Assembly: GCA_031761405.1 (NCBI GenBank)
Contig: JASEVX010000320.1
Location: 90,001 to 154,000 of the forward strand
DNA: 64,000 nucleotides
DNA from: Serripes groenlandicus
Lineage: Eukaryota > Mollusca > Bivalvia > Cardiida > Cardiidae
Reading direction: 5' to 3'
Positions 1-11,084 of the stretch are shown piece by piece; position 1 is the first letter of the stretch, and each line of letters begins with the position of its first letter. Under the pieces are notes generated by a model. That model had not been told where the DNA came from, did no database searches, and saw only the letters and a program-made list of their open reading frames with translations. Made by a program: the position numbers and the translations under genes.

Positions 1-384
1 CACAATGTTTTTAACTCTATTCAACAATTATATTAACATTAACAGATGTTTTCCATAGTTTTGCCCAGATATTTTCAAAGTCTGAAGACTTGTGGGAAAT
101 GGTTTATGCTTTATGATAAGAGATTCTGCCTATTCAACTTTCAATCTGGCGAAGATTAAAATTATACTGATACTTTTATTTTCGTTTGACATTTGACTTT
201 CTTGCTAGACCTTGTTAAATTATGTTGCAAAATGCAGGTTTACGACTGTATCACCATTGATCTTAAATGGTTATTGCAAATTACAAAATTTAACTGCCAT
301 TGATGAAATGTAAAAGAGATAGACCTGAGTTCATAATATTCTCGATTATCATTTAAAGAACTACTCTGATCAAATCTAAACAGC
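1..384. other. AT-rich sequence, nothing recognised
   Basis: No open frame, repeat or motif is recognised in this stretch. Confidence 0.5.
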
Positions 385-630
385 ATTTAGTGGATACCGC
401 CTCAGTTTCGGGAGGTCGCGGGTTCGATCATCGACCGGGTCATCCTTAACACTTAAAAATGGTAATAATAGTTTTGCATCCTTGCTTTCCTTGGTGCTCA
501 CGTTTGTGGAGTTAGCATTTCGACTGACTCACTATTGTCAGGATAAATGGACCAGAAATACTGGTAAGTTACCCAGGAAACCTAAGGTATAACTGAACAA
601 TTGATGGAAGCAGGGTAAAGCATTTAATAA
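385..630 (+). mobile_element. tRNA-derived SINE
   Basis: The head contains a B-box-like GGGTTCGATCATCG. It is followed by a body (TTGGTGCTCACG, GTCAGGATAAATGG, GTAAGTTACCCAGGAAACC) shared with the copy at 45866-46110 and, in reverse, with the copy near 35565-35695. RNA polymerase III promoter boxes plus a shared body define a tRNA-type SINE. It encodes no protein. Confidence 0.7.
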
Positions 631-834
631 ATACATTTTGCACATGTGTTTTACATGTACGGAAGTTTGCAAGTGATATTTGTACTGCAAAGTATATTTT
701 CTTTTGTCCTTGTATGGTTAGAAAGTAAGGATATTATTATAAAATAATAAGAGTTAAGTGAAAGTTGACATTAATTACTTGATAATTATTGTGAAATATG
801 TATAAATAAACATTACTCAACGAAAAACACAGTT

Positions 835-1929
835 TGAACATAAATATACCTGGATCTTGCTGTGCACTGTAGCAACCCGTTTTGAAAAAAAAATGTTTAA
901 AGTTGATTTAATCTGTATATTTCAACTTAAAATTAAAAGAGGTCTTATTTCAGAAGATTAAGACATAAACATTGCATAATACATACAAGAACAGCAAGAA
1001 CCTGTTTTGTAATACCAATTTTTGAGACTCAACCCGTTTTGTATTAAAAATATCGCAAATGTAATAATCTGTTTAATTCAGCTGTACTTGACAAGAAATA
1101 AATACACACATGTTAAAAATTACTTATTTCAGAAGGATGGTATTGAAATCGCGCGTGAAACATACATTAATATCAAGGACCTGTTCGGTAATACCACATT
1201 TTCAGACTTTTTTTTTTGTAACAAAAAATTCAAATGTCAATTAAACTGAAATTTTCAACTTAAAATTACAAGAAACCTATGTACAAATGTGAAAAGGGTC
1301 TCTTTTTAGAAAGTTTAGTAAAGAAAAAGTACATAATATATACATAAATATCAATAACCCGTTTTGTATTACCACTTTTTGGGACTCAACCCGTTTTGTA
1401 ATAAAAATATCGGAATGTAAAAATCTTGTGATTTCAGCTATAATTTATCAGGAATCAATACACACATGTTAAATGTTACTTATATCAGTAGGGTGTTGAT
1501 GAAATCGCGTTTAAAACATGCATGGATATCAAGAACCCGTTTTGAAATACCAATTTTCGGGACTCAACCCGTTTAGTAATACAAATATCGTTATGTAAAA
1601 TATGTTTATTTCAGCTACGCTTGACAAAGAATCAATACACAAATGTTAACCAATACTTATTTCAGAAAGATGGTAATGAAACTGCGCGTGAAGCATACAT
1701 AAATATCAAGAACCCGTTTGGTAATACCACATATTTATACTGAACATGCTTTGTAATAACAATTTCAAATGTCGATAAAACTGAAATTTTCAACTGAAAA
1801 TTACAAGAAACCTATGTACAAATGTTTGAAAGTCTTATTCTAGAACGTAGGAAGGACAAATTGCATTAATCATATATGAATATCAAAAACCCGTTTTGTA
1901 ATACCACGTTTTGGAACTCAACCCGTGTT
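835..1929 (+). repeat. 178-bp satellite, alternating A and B units
   Basis: Units recur about every 178 bases. Type A carries GGGACTCAACCCGTTTTG, TTATTTCAGCTA and GGAATCAATACACAC. Type B carries TTCAAATGTCAATTAAACTG and GAAACCTATGTACAAATG. Markers of the same type recur about every 357 bases, for example GACTCAACCCG near 1024, 1382, 1561 and 1917 with a B unit between some of them. The small frame at 1022-1249 is read entirely from satellite and is not a gene. Further blocks lie at 3912-4458, 6570-6665 and, inverted, at 13905-14280. Confidence 0.8.
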
Positions 1930-3057
1930 GTTATAGTTCCAATTTACAAAAAGGGAGACTCGGATGACCCTTCTAACTATAGGGGAATAACATTAATATG
2001 TGCTCTCGGTAAAATATTCTCATTATGTTTGAGGAATAGACTTAATGCTTTTTGTGAAAATGAAGCTATAATCAATGATTACCAGTTTGGTTTCAGAGAT
2101 AAAAAGAGCACAGTTGATTGCATTTTTATTCTTCATAGCATTATACAAAACATCCTAGCAAGTAAAAGCAAATTATTTTGCGCTTTTGTGGACTACAAAA
2201 GATGTTTCGATACTGTTCCTCATAGCTATCTATTGCAAAAAATACTGAAACTTGGTATTAGTAACAAGTTTGTAAACATTATACAATCTATATATAATAA
2301 ATTGTCTTCATGTGTAAGATCTACAGATTTCAATTTGTCCGAGTTCTTTGATGTTTCGATAGGTTTGAAACAAGGGGAACCTCTTTCACCCATTTTATAT
2401 ATTTTATTTGTTAATGACATAAGCGAGAATATGAATTTTAATAATCTCACTGAATCTGATTTAAATCTTCTATCTATATATATGTTGATGTTTGCGGACG
2501 ATATTGCCCTTTTTACGACTGATAAGTCTAGTTTACAGTCCCTTTTAGATAGTTTGTACGTATATTCTACAAAATGGGGCCTAACCATAAATGTGATAAA
2601 GACTAAAATTTGTATTTTTGAAAAAGGGAGACAATCCTTAAATTATGATTGGTTTATCAATAATGAATTAGTTGAAGTAGTGGACAGTTTCACTTATCTT
2701 GGGATCAAATTTACAAAGAATGGACATTTCAATAGCGCTGCAAAAGCCCTATCTGAACAAGCCTTAAAAGCAATGAATGGTCTATTAATACTATTTAAGC
2801 GTATAAAGTTCGACATCAAAACTAAATTACTTCTTTTTGACAGTATGGTAACACCTTTTCTTCTTTATGCATCCGAAGTCTTAGGTATTTATCAATTTTC
2901 TGAAATTGATAAGTTACATATTAAGTTTTGCAAATATATCCTTGACGTTAAACAACAAACAACAAATGCAGCAGTACTAGGCGAACTAGGGAGATTTCCG
3001 TTATCGATTATAGGCATCGAACGTACACTTAAGTTCTGGTCAAAAATAAAAAAATAA
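1930..3057 (+). pseudogene. LINE reverse transcriptase fragment
   Basis: The open frame runs from an ATG at 1876, but its first residues are read from satellite. LINE homology begins near the motif IVPIYKKGD. RT motifs follow in order: NYRGITL, QFGFRDKKSTVDC, FVDYKRCFDTVP (first catalytic Asp), GLKQGEPLSPILY, and MFADDIALF (catalytic Asp pair). A thumb-like region follows. The endonuclease and the start of the RT are missing, and the frame stops at 3057 although homology continues from 3137 in another frame. This is a dead, truncated copy. Confidence 0.88.
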
Positions 3058-3136
3058 TCAAAATTCAATACTACATGATGTTTTCCTTAAACGATGCACT
3101 ATTTCAAACAGCAATAATACTTTGTGGTCGACCTAA

Positions 3137-3685
3137 GTGAAACGGTATTTAGACAGATTAGGTATGAGCAACTTATGGTTAGAACCGAACATATCTGCAG
3201 GAACAATAAAAATAGTTAAACAGAGAATTCGAGACAACTATATCCAAAATTGGCATGCAGTAATTAATTCATCTCCAAAACTTGATTATTACTGCAAATT
3301 TAAGACTACTTTTGAACTTGAATCATATCTATTAAATATTCAAACTGACAAACTAAGAAAACAATTAACACTCTTTCGAATTTCTGGACATAAATTAGCC
3401 ATCGAAACGGGTAGATATTTAGGAATCGAACGGAGAAATAGAACGTGCATCTTTTGTGCGCAAAAGGTTTTAGAATCCGAATATCATTTTCTTCTTGTAT
3501 GTTTAAATTATAGAAACATACGTACACAATATATATCAACTTCATGGCCTTCTATTTCTCGATTTATTAACTTATTATCTTCAAAAAGTAAAAAAGTTCA
3601 AATGAATATTGCAAATTATATTTCAAAAGCGTCTCAGTATAGAGAATATTGTATTAATCAAAATATGGTGTATAGTAATAACTAA
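3137..3685 (+). pseudogene. LINE ORF2 C-terminal part with zinc-knuckle-like motif
   Basis: This is the continuation of the LINE product after a frame disruption between 3058 and 3136. It has the usual C-terminal pattern: ETGRYLGIERRNRTCIFC followed by ESEYHFLLVC, that is Cys-x2-Cys, then His and Cys about 15-20 residues on. This CCHC-like motif is typical of LINE ORF2 ends. No ATG start exists, and it was once joined to the RT upstream. Confidence 0.8.
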
Positions 3686-3911
3686 GAATCATTTGCCAAT
3701 GTTATTCATTAACAATGATTCTTGGTTATCTAAACATAATAGTACTTATCTGAAATATTATAATTGATTTTTTTTTGTATTCGTATATATATATCATGTA
3801 AATGTAATGTATTTTACGTCATTGAGCCATATTCGTCACGTGTATATACTTGTAAATGGCCAATGGTACTTATGTGCCGACTTGCCTGAATAAAATTGAA
3901 TTGAATTGAAT

Positions 3912-4458
3912 TTTGTTATACAAATATCGGAAAAGTAAAAATCTTTGTATTATTAATAAAAATGTTGTTCAGTTAAAATATGCTTTTTTCAGCTATAATT
4001 TACAAGGAATCAACACACATATGTTAACCCTTTCCCACATACAACTAATTTGCAGCAAACGACGTTGAACATATTTGGTCAAAAAATGGAAAATCTCTAT
4101 AATTGAATGAATAACCAATGATTATAAGTGGAAAACATTGTGGTCAAAGAGCAATTTCACCTTTGGTCACAATGTTTTCAAAAGCCGTCTGCTGCTATTG
4201 CGTTAAAATGCGTCTGCAGGTGGGAAAGGGTTAAACGATACTTATTTCTGAAGGATGGCAATGAAATCGCTCATGTTACATACATGCATATTAAGAACTA
4301 ATTTTGTATTACCGCATTTTGGACTAAACCCGTTTAATATTGAAAAAATCCAAAAGTCAATTTAATTGAAATGTTCTACTTAAAATTTCAAGAAACCTAT
4401 TTACAAATATTAAACATTCTTATTTATCAAGAACCCGTTTTGTAATTAAGATATCGGA
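3912..4458 (+). repeat. 178-bp satellite, continued
   Basis: Satellite resumes after the LINE tail with AAATATCGGAAAAGTAAAA and runs to the MULE target site, interrupted by the MITE at 4028-4230. It includes A-type (CAGCTATAATTTACAAGG) and B-type (AGAAACCTATTTACAAAT) text. Confidence 0.75.
4024..4234. mobile_element. piggyBac-like MITE with TTAA target sites
   Basis: The termini are CCCTTTCCCAC and GTGGGAAAGGG, each flanked by TTAA (4024-4027 and 4231-4234). Internal landmarks are GCAGCAAACGACGTTG, AACATTGTGG, CACAATGTTTTCAAAAG and CGTCTGCTGC. TTAA duplication with CCC/GGG termini is characteristic of piggyBac-type elements. It has no coding capacity. It lies within the satellite and is the best-bounded member of a family scattered through the window. 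Confidence 0.8.
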
Positions 4459-4466
4459 AATGTAAC

Positions 4467-6561
4467 GGTGTGTTCCCGGAACGTCGACTCGATTTAATCC
4501 CTGGCTGGTCGGTAGAGCGGATCGTGGGGACCATTAGAGGGTAATTATGTGTCAGATATTGCGTTATAAATATAAATAAGACTTATTCAGATTTTAATTT
4601 TATTTATGCATAAATAAGAAATATATACATGCGAAATTTAAAACATTTGAGAAAACTGTTGTTGTTTTTTAAATTAATAATGCAAAATTTCTTGAGAATG
4701 CGAAATTTGAAACATTTGAGAAAAGTTAACCTATGATTAGCCTGCACATACGTACAAGTTGATCTTTTGCTGCACTTACCGCTTTTTTTATTTTTGATCT
4801 TTTTCAGCACTTTTAAGTAAACTATTAGAAAACAGCATATAAATTATAATCACACGAACACATTGAGATGAAGAATCCGCATCAGCCATCAACTCAAGAA
4901 CACCAGTTTCATACCTCTCTTTCAGGATAAGCTCAATAGTCTGGTAGCGCTTTGCACGAGGTCGGAGGCTCTCTGTATTAACCCAATATCATTTGCGTTC
5001 TGAATGTCTTTGAACATCTGGATGGCTGTAAATCAGGTTGGGTGGGAGTGTTGTGTCCTTTTCTTAAGTTTGCTGTGCCAGCCTTTGATGTTGTTCGTAG
5101 TGCGCGGGCTCTGTGTACCAAAGGGGTTCCACATCGGGCTGTCGCCTTCTACCCATTGTTCGGTGACGTAGTCTGTGAATGGTTCTGTGAGTTCTGTGAG
5201 TTCTGTTAGATTGGCCTCGTCTCTGTCTTCTAGAGTCCGGAACCAGAAGTCTTCTATCTTGTCTAAGGGAAGCAGATATAGGATTGCTACACGTCGGACG
5301 AGTGTCTTTACATCTTCGTTTTTTTATACGGAATCTGGTGACCGGTTGCTTGTGCTCTTCGCCAAATGCATTGGGTGAAATGGAAGAAACACTCCTTTGT
5401 GTGAATACCAGGGAACGTCTGTAGTATGGCACCGTGGGCAGCTGTCTGGAAGTCAAGTACGGCAGAAGTTGGGTGGAATCTCCGACCGATGTCGTTCATC
5501 TCTTCTTGGAGGGTGCTAAAGAATCGTCTGTACGTCGCTTGGCTCTTTCCTAGCAAGAAGGTGTAGACAACTGGTATAATTTTACCGGCAATCTGTACAT
5601 GGATCGAATATATCTGGTGGAAGAGGCCGGGGCATGTGTAAAACGTTCCGTCGCAGTAAAACGTGGTGGAAGTAGAAATATGTCACCAGTGGCTGTTTCT
5701 GTTCATATGCCGTCTTAGAATATATCTGTCTTAGTCTTTGGAAGTGGTGTTGTCTGTTTTCTGCGGGCTCGGTACAGCATGGACTTTGTGGAGTTGAAAG
5801 TAGGTATCTTTTCAACAACTTGTGTGAATTGGTCTAATTTCTTCTGCGCAGCGCCGAGATATCTTGCTCGTGATCTGTTTGGCAACGACGTTTTGAGTGG
5901 TCTGCTAGTGTGGTTACATGGTTTTGTCTCCCGAATCCTGTCGGTATGTCGTTGAATGTAGACAGGAACGCTTGGCAACCTCCAGAACACCTTGTCTTCT
6001 AATCTACGGTTTACGCGATAAATGTATCCGTCAAATGTCAAGTTATGACCCCCTTTTATTGAATATGACTAAGTGAGTGTTGGATTGTTTCATCAATTTC
6101 ATTTATACGTAAGTTATTCGTATGTTTTCTAACGGTTTGAACTAAATTAACATCAATTAAGTAACAGAACAGTTTATTTTTTTGTTCTAGAGAAAAAATA
6201 TCAAAAGGCACCGTTTTTAATTAATTTGTTCAACAGAAACCTTGGCAGTTTGAACCTAATTACTTACGACTAGAAAAACAATACCTTAACGATTAAAAGA
6301 AAACAACTTAATTGTAACATGCATTTAAATTGTAATTTATTCTGATCAATTACCGTCTATCCTTCAGATAAATTTACAGTATGAACTGAATTAATAATGT
6401 TAAAAAGTTATTCTTTACTAAAATGCAATTAATGCGTGCATCCTTAAAATCAAAATAAATTGTTGTATGGTATGTATAGTTCTATACCCTTTTAGGTACC
6501 CCCTAATCCCGGATTAGTGAAAGGCGTTAAGCGGAACGAGTCGACGTTCCGGGAACAAACC
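4467..6561 (-). mobile_element. MULE DNA transposon, copy 1
   Basis: Inverted termini GGTGTGTTCCCGGAACG (left) and CGTTCCGGGAACAAACC (right) bound a 2.1-kb element. An 8-bp direct repeat AATGTAAC flanks it at 4459-4466 and 6562-6569, and satellite continues on both sides. The broken transposase runs on the minus strand. Copy 2 lies at 55854-57380 with the same termini and its own 8-bp duplication. Confidence 0.88.
5045..6041 (-). pseudogene. MULE transposase with FLYWCH-type N-terminus, broken
   Basis: Read on the minus strand, the start (FDGYIYRVNRR, DKVFW) matches a FLYWCH-type zinc-binding domain. The frame is then disturbed within that domain. Next come a linker (FNSTKSMLYRARRKQT), a MULE-like core (LGKSQATYRRFFSTLQEEM, LDFQTAAHGAI, TKECFFHFTQCIWR) and, after another shift, a C-terminal part with WNPFG and TNNIKGWHSKL, usual near the end of these transposases. 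At least two frameshifts are present, so no intact product is made. Copy 2 aligns over most of this and supports the reading. Confidence 0.75.
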
Positions 6562-6569
6562 AATGTAAC

Positions 6570-6665
6570 AATCTGTTTATTTCAGCTATAATTTACAATG
6601 AATCAATACACACATGTTAAACAATAGTTGTACTAATGTTAAAAAGTCTTATTTTAGAACGTAGG
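6570..6665 (+). repeat. 178-bp satellite up to the gap
   Basis: Satellite text (TTATTTCAGCTATAATTTAC, GAATCAATACACACATG) resumes directly after the MULE target duplication and runs into the scaffold gap. Confidence 0.75.
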
Positions 6666-6865
6666 NNNNNNNNNNNNNNNNNNNNNNNNNNNNNNNNNNN
6701 NNNNNNNNNNNNNNNNNNNNNNNNNNNNNNNNNNNNNNNNNNNNNNNNNNNNNNNNNNNNNNNNNNNNNNNNNNNNNNNNNNNNNNNNNNNNNNNNNNNN
6801 NNNNNNNNNNNNNNNNNNNNNNNNNNNNNNNNNNNNNNNNNNNNNNNNNNNNNNNNNNNNNNNNN
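6666..6865. other. Assembly gap of 200 N
   Basis: A run of exactly 200 N is a conventional scaffold gap of unknown true size. It lies in satellite, a likely reason for the break. Any frame read across it is an artefact. Confidence 0.98.
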
Positions 6866-7262
6866 CATTTTCAAATAATTCAGCATTATTGATAAAGAAA
6901 CACAATAGTTATCTTATAAGTTGTATAGTGTCGTCTAGTTTTTGGAAAGGAATTTCGTATTGATATGTAATAGAGTGTTTTAAATAATCTAACGCGGTAG
7001 AATTGATCCTTACACTTATTTCGACCGAAGTACACACAACCGATTTGCCGATACACCGGTACCAAATGATTAGCCTACGCGCAATGTAGTACCTGATTTT
7101 AAACGCTTACGCTTGAAGTACAATCAAAGGAACCCAGTAATTGCTGAAAATTGAAAAAAATATAATTAGGATTTAATTTATCTTCAAAAGCGCATTGACA
7201 TATGTATAATTGATGGTCTTTTATAGCGCAAGAATATACTAACATATGCTACCGGAAACTCT

Positions 7263-7706
7263 TCAAATATGGGGTACGTGTTAATACCGGAATATACTGA
7301 ATATACAGAAATAGACTTAATATACTGAAATACACTTGTGTTATTACACAAATAAGCATTTTTGAATCGACTCATGGCCTTTTATATGTATCAATACCGC
7401 TTAGAGTTGTTGGTCAGTCCGATTAAAAAATGAATTAACACTACACAACAATAAAACAAGTAAAGTGTGAAATACACAATCCTGTCAAAAGGATAAAACG
7501 GGTGTAAAGTTGTCAGCTGTCAAGATGGAATCCAACCCGGGAAAATTTCAACAAATATGAAGTAATGAAAGAAAATACTTTTCTGTGCTGTATGTCGATT
7601 CAAAACTGCTTATTTGTGTACTACACGAGTGTAATTCAGAGTATTTCGGTATATATTCAGTATATTTCGGTATATTTCAATGTATTCCGGTATTTCCCAC
7701 GTATCC
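7263..7706. mobile_element. Foldback (inverted-repeat) element
   Basis: The arm at about 7270-7377 (TACGTGTTAATACCGGAATA ... ACACAAATAAGC ... TGAATCGACTC) matches the reverse complement of about 7583-7702 with scattered mismatches. About 210 bases separate the arms. Small frames read here follow the repeat and carry no known domain. Confidence 0.7.
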
Positions 7707-8170
7707 CGAGCGTGCAAACCTGTTATGTTTTCGTTTTTCCTTTTATATGCAATTTCGGTGTTTTGAAATAAGTTGCATAGCCTCTCTGTAAGTATTATTT
7801 CTGTGTTTTGCTTTTATAAAAAAATGTGATTGTTCAATTGAACTGTCAATCTGCCATGTTGTTTATTTGAAACAAAGTTATCTTCGTACCCTAGTTATTT
7901 TGTAATCATTTTGACAGCTATTTCTACTTTCGTTAAAGTGTTACAAACTCCTTTCAATAACTTTCATTTATAGAAATATGCGTTAATAACACCTCAATAA
8001 AGTCGTCTTTCTTTTGTATCTGGGAAAGGATATTTAATTGATGTGTGATGCAATTTTTGTTTTAAAATGTGTGTTGACTCGTGTTATTGTTACTGATTTT
8101 CCAAATAGTTAAATTTTTCATTCAGTTAACAGGTCTTTAAGTATATTACTATAACATAAAAAAAAACTCT
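7707..8170. other. AT-rich sequence, nothing recognised
   Basis: No gene or repeat is recognised. The sequence is rich in T-runs and short AT words. Confidence 0.4.
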
Positions 8171-8173
8171 CTG

Positions 8174-8337
8174 ACACCAGGCGCGTAGCTGGACCGAATA
8201 GGATTTGCAAGCCGCTATACAGAAATCATGTATGTACTTTAATGAATTAATTATTGATATGAAGAAAAGTAGAATCAAGAAAATAATGTACAAGCTTGGG
8301 CTTTTTGGCGTAACAGCAGCTACGTGCCTGGACACAC
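8174..8337. mobile_element. Small inverted-repeat element (MITE-like)
   Basis: The left end has CCAGGCGCGTAGCTG and the right end has CAGCTACGTGCCTGG, inverted with one mismatch about 150 bases apart. It has no coding capacity, and its target site was not resolved. Confidence 0.5.
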
Positions 8338-8639
8338 GTATTGTAGTTAAAAAACCCAGCTGCTTTCCCCCTTTATCATTGAGGCCTAAGTTACGCTAAT
8401 CAGAGTTGGGAAATGCTATATAGTCATTAATATTTTATGAGTCGCCTGTTGAATTTCACACAATTGGGTAAAAAGGCGAAAAAGTATCTTGAAGATTTAA
8501 TTTATTAACCTTTTGTTTTATTTTCCAGTGCTGTAACACATCATTTATAAATTTCCAATGTGACAGAAGTTCCCAGAAGGATGGATCGGATGGAGCTATC
8601 ATAGCCAAAGTCAGAAAATTGTGGTCCATTGGATCTGAA

Positions 8640-9475
8640 GGCTGTAAACAATCAAACTGTTCCAATTGTTTCCCTACACAGCTGGTGTTTGGGGATTTAA
8701 AAACTGTGACGACATGAACAAACTCCAACACATGGCTATACAAACATTGCTGGGCATCGAAAGCAAACTTCTTTTATCGCCCTGGACGGTGAAACAGGAC
8801 TTAATAGCCCACTCTACAGAAGACACTGATATAATTTGTCTTTGGCATAGACTATCTTGCTTACCTGTTTCACGCGTTGCACATTGCGTTTTGTCTGGGA
8901 TAAAGGCAAAACAACGCTTTCAGGGGACACGTGGCAGACGTTAAGCAAATACTGGAGGACAACTACCTCATAAATCTTTTTGATGTTTATACCATAAAAG
9001 ATGTGTCGCGTGAATACATAATTAAGTGTTTGAACCTTAGTATGAGACACAAGCTGGAAACAACCTGGAGAGATGGGTTACATCAATCGCGAAAGCTGCA
9101 GACGTATAAACTGTTCAAAGACTGCTTTAAAACTGAGCAATATGTAGATAGACAATTGTCAATAAAACAAAGATCCGCATTGGTGTGATTCAGATGCTGT
9201 GTTTTCCCACTATCCATAGAATTGGAGTGATACAGGAGACCCGAGTACCACTAGATAGAAGAACCTGTAACCAAGGACACGTAAGACAAGACACACTTCC
9301 TTGTGTCGTGCCTAGGCTACAAGGAACTACGACATAAACATTTTGGTGACATCTTAGGGCAGGACAGTGATAACAACACTCTAAAAACAATGATGAGAAA
9401 TATTGACTCTAAATCAATCGCTAACTTCCTCATTGAATCATACAAGAGCCAAATCAGATACTAAAGCATCGCCAG
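8640..9475 (+). pseudogene. LINE ORF2 3' remnant
   Basis: Two overlapping open stretches (about 8666-8944 and 8931-9188) hold typical LINE C-terminal text, including VWGFKNCDDMNKLQ and later KLQTYKLFKDCFKTEQYV and SIKQRSAL. Immediately after a stop the frame reads FRCCVFPLSIELE, which corresponds to the FRxGxxPLxIExGRY motif of LINE tails. NFLIESYKSQIRY ends it near 9463. Frame changes and stops show that it is dead. RT catalytic motifs are absent, so it is a 5'-truncated fragment. Confidence 0.7.
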
Positions 9476-9720
9476 TGATATTTATTAAAACCATTGAACC
9501 ATCTAAATTTAATAACTGTGATAAATTGTAGACATTATGTTGTGATGAAAGAGACTATATTAATTTTTCTGAATGCCTAAAGGAGAATTCATTCTCAAAT
9601 TCAATACTTGCACAAACAAAACGAATACGATTTACTACTTAATACAATCACTGTATTAATTTACTAAAAGTAACGATAACGTGACCTTCATAAACACTTG
9701 CAAACATATATTTCAAAACA

Positions 9721-9857
9721 AGCAAGTTATCCTTTCATCACAATGTTTTCCACTTTAAGTAATAGTTTATCCGTTCTGATGCAATGATAGAGATATTTTT
9801 TAAATAATGTTCAAAGTCAATCTGCCGCAAAATTGTTGCAGTGGTAAAGGGTTAAGT
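9721..9857. mobile_element. TTAA MITE remnant
   Basis: CACAATGTTTTCCACTTT, ATGTTCAAAGTC and a right end TGGTAAAGGGTTAA match the family at 4024-4234. The left terminus is degraded. Confidence 0.5.
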
Positions 9858-9984
9858 TAAATGGTTTCGGTATATAACTGAAATACTGTTGAAATGGTGT
9901 AAATCCAAATTATAACCGAAACATGGTACGTTTGTTTTAAGTTTGCTGTATGGACTTTGACATGTTGCTTATAATAATTTTTAT

Positions 9985-10633
9985 TGAACAACGTGTCCTT
10001 AGATAACAAAAATTGTTTACCATAATACAGTTTTTGAATTTGTTCAAGCTGTTGTGATTGGTTACAAAATCATAGCAACCATGCGTCATTACAAAAGGGG
10101 TAAATTGAACCTTTACCTACAAATGACAACACCTACCATTCCACTCTACCAATTTCAAGGTAACTTTATAGGAATTTTTCTTTGATGGGTGTTTTTCAAT
10201 CTCTTCAAAAACTTACAATCTGTGTAGGCATTATGTGTAGAACTTTGATTGCTGCATCATCAGAAATTGAGAAAAGTACCCAAACTTTCAAAACCTTTCC
10301 TCAATAAAGTTCATTGGTCAGATTCCAAGATATTTTGGCAGTAATGTTCTTAAAGTGATCCTCTTACAAAATCTGTTGAAGCCTTATTGATTTTGTTGAC
10401 AAACAGGGCAGCAATGTGGCATTAGGAAAGGTACAAAACGACAAAACTTGTTACATTTCAAGAAACAAATGACCTTTACTGATAAGCTATTTCTTTAACA
10501 GAGTGTCCATTCCTTGCAATATCATATACATGAGCTCCTGTTCAAATTTTCACAGATATTTGCAGTTAAATATTTGTTGCTAATTTACTATCACTAAGAG
10601 TGCATGATTTAGGGCCATCTTGGCCCTCTTGTT
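9985..10633 (+). repeat. Helitron-like or Pearl-like repeat block ending in a hairpin
   Basis: This non-coding block ends with AGGGCCATCTTGGCCCTCTTG, a GGGCCA/TGGCCC stem followed by TCTTG. Similar ends occur at 11944-11971, 12070-12100 and 12935-12962, and inverted near 40025. A terminal hairpin just before a short 3' end is a Helitron-type feature. The assignment is inference. Confidence 0.45.
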
Positions 10634-11084
10634 AACTGTTCTACAATTCAACTTTCAAAATGTTACAACAAAGCTTGCAATGCTATAAAAATGAAAATTT
10701 AGAGTCACTTTGAAAACAAATGTTCATTTTGAGTAACACTAAAACTTGCTCCTATGTTGTAAACCTGCATGTTTTACTAATCTTGGTCTTAAATTTTAAT
10801 GTAAATGGATATGTGTATAAACACTGTTTGCTGTATTTCTATAAGCACACAATGAAACAGTTTAAGTAGCATAGTTGAGTGTCATTCTGTAACAGAAACA
10901 AAGGTCTTTGAGACTAGAACACATTCAGACAAACCTCCACCTTTGTGCAATTTGATCTGATTGATCAGATAATATGCATGCTCAGATTGATGTTTATCGT
11001 AAAGAGTTATTGATGTTTTCAAGTGGTCAATAGATATATAATGATACAATTATTTTTGCTTTGGCAGATCTGTTATTCATTTCT

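Larger units (their letters stand above)
1930..3911 (+). mobile_element. 5'-truncated non-LTR retrotransposon (LINE)
   Basis: A LINE copy begins inside the reverse transcriptase (RT) domain and ends in a short tandem tail of TTGAA units after an AATAAA. It sits inside the satellite: satellite text runs up to about 1929 and resumes at about 3912. A short repeat TTGTTATA occurs at both junctions and is a plausible target-site duplication. The same LINE family is present at 62507-64000. Confidence 0.85.

Noticed and set aside
1876..1929. True N-terminus of the first RT frame
   Set aside because: These codons are read from the satellite that the LINE inserted into. Homology to the sibling LINE copy begins only afterwards.
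6617..6905. Frames crossing 6666-6865
   Set aside because: They consist mostly of undetermined bases in an assembly gap.
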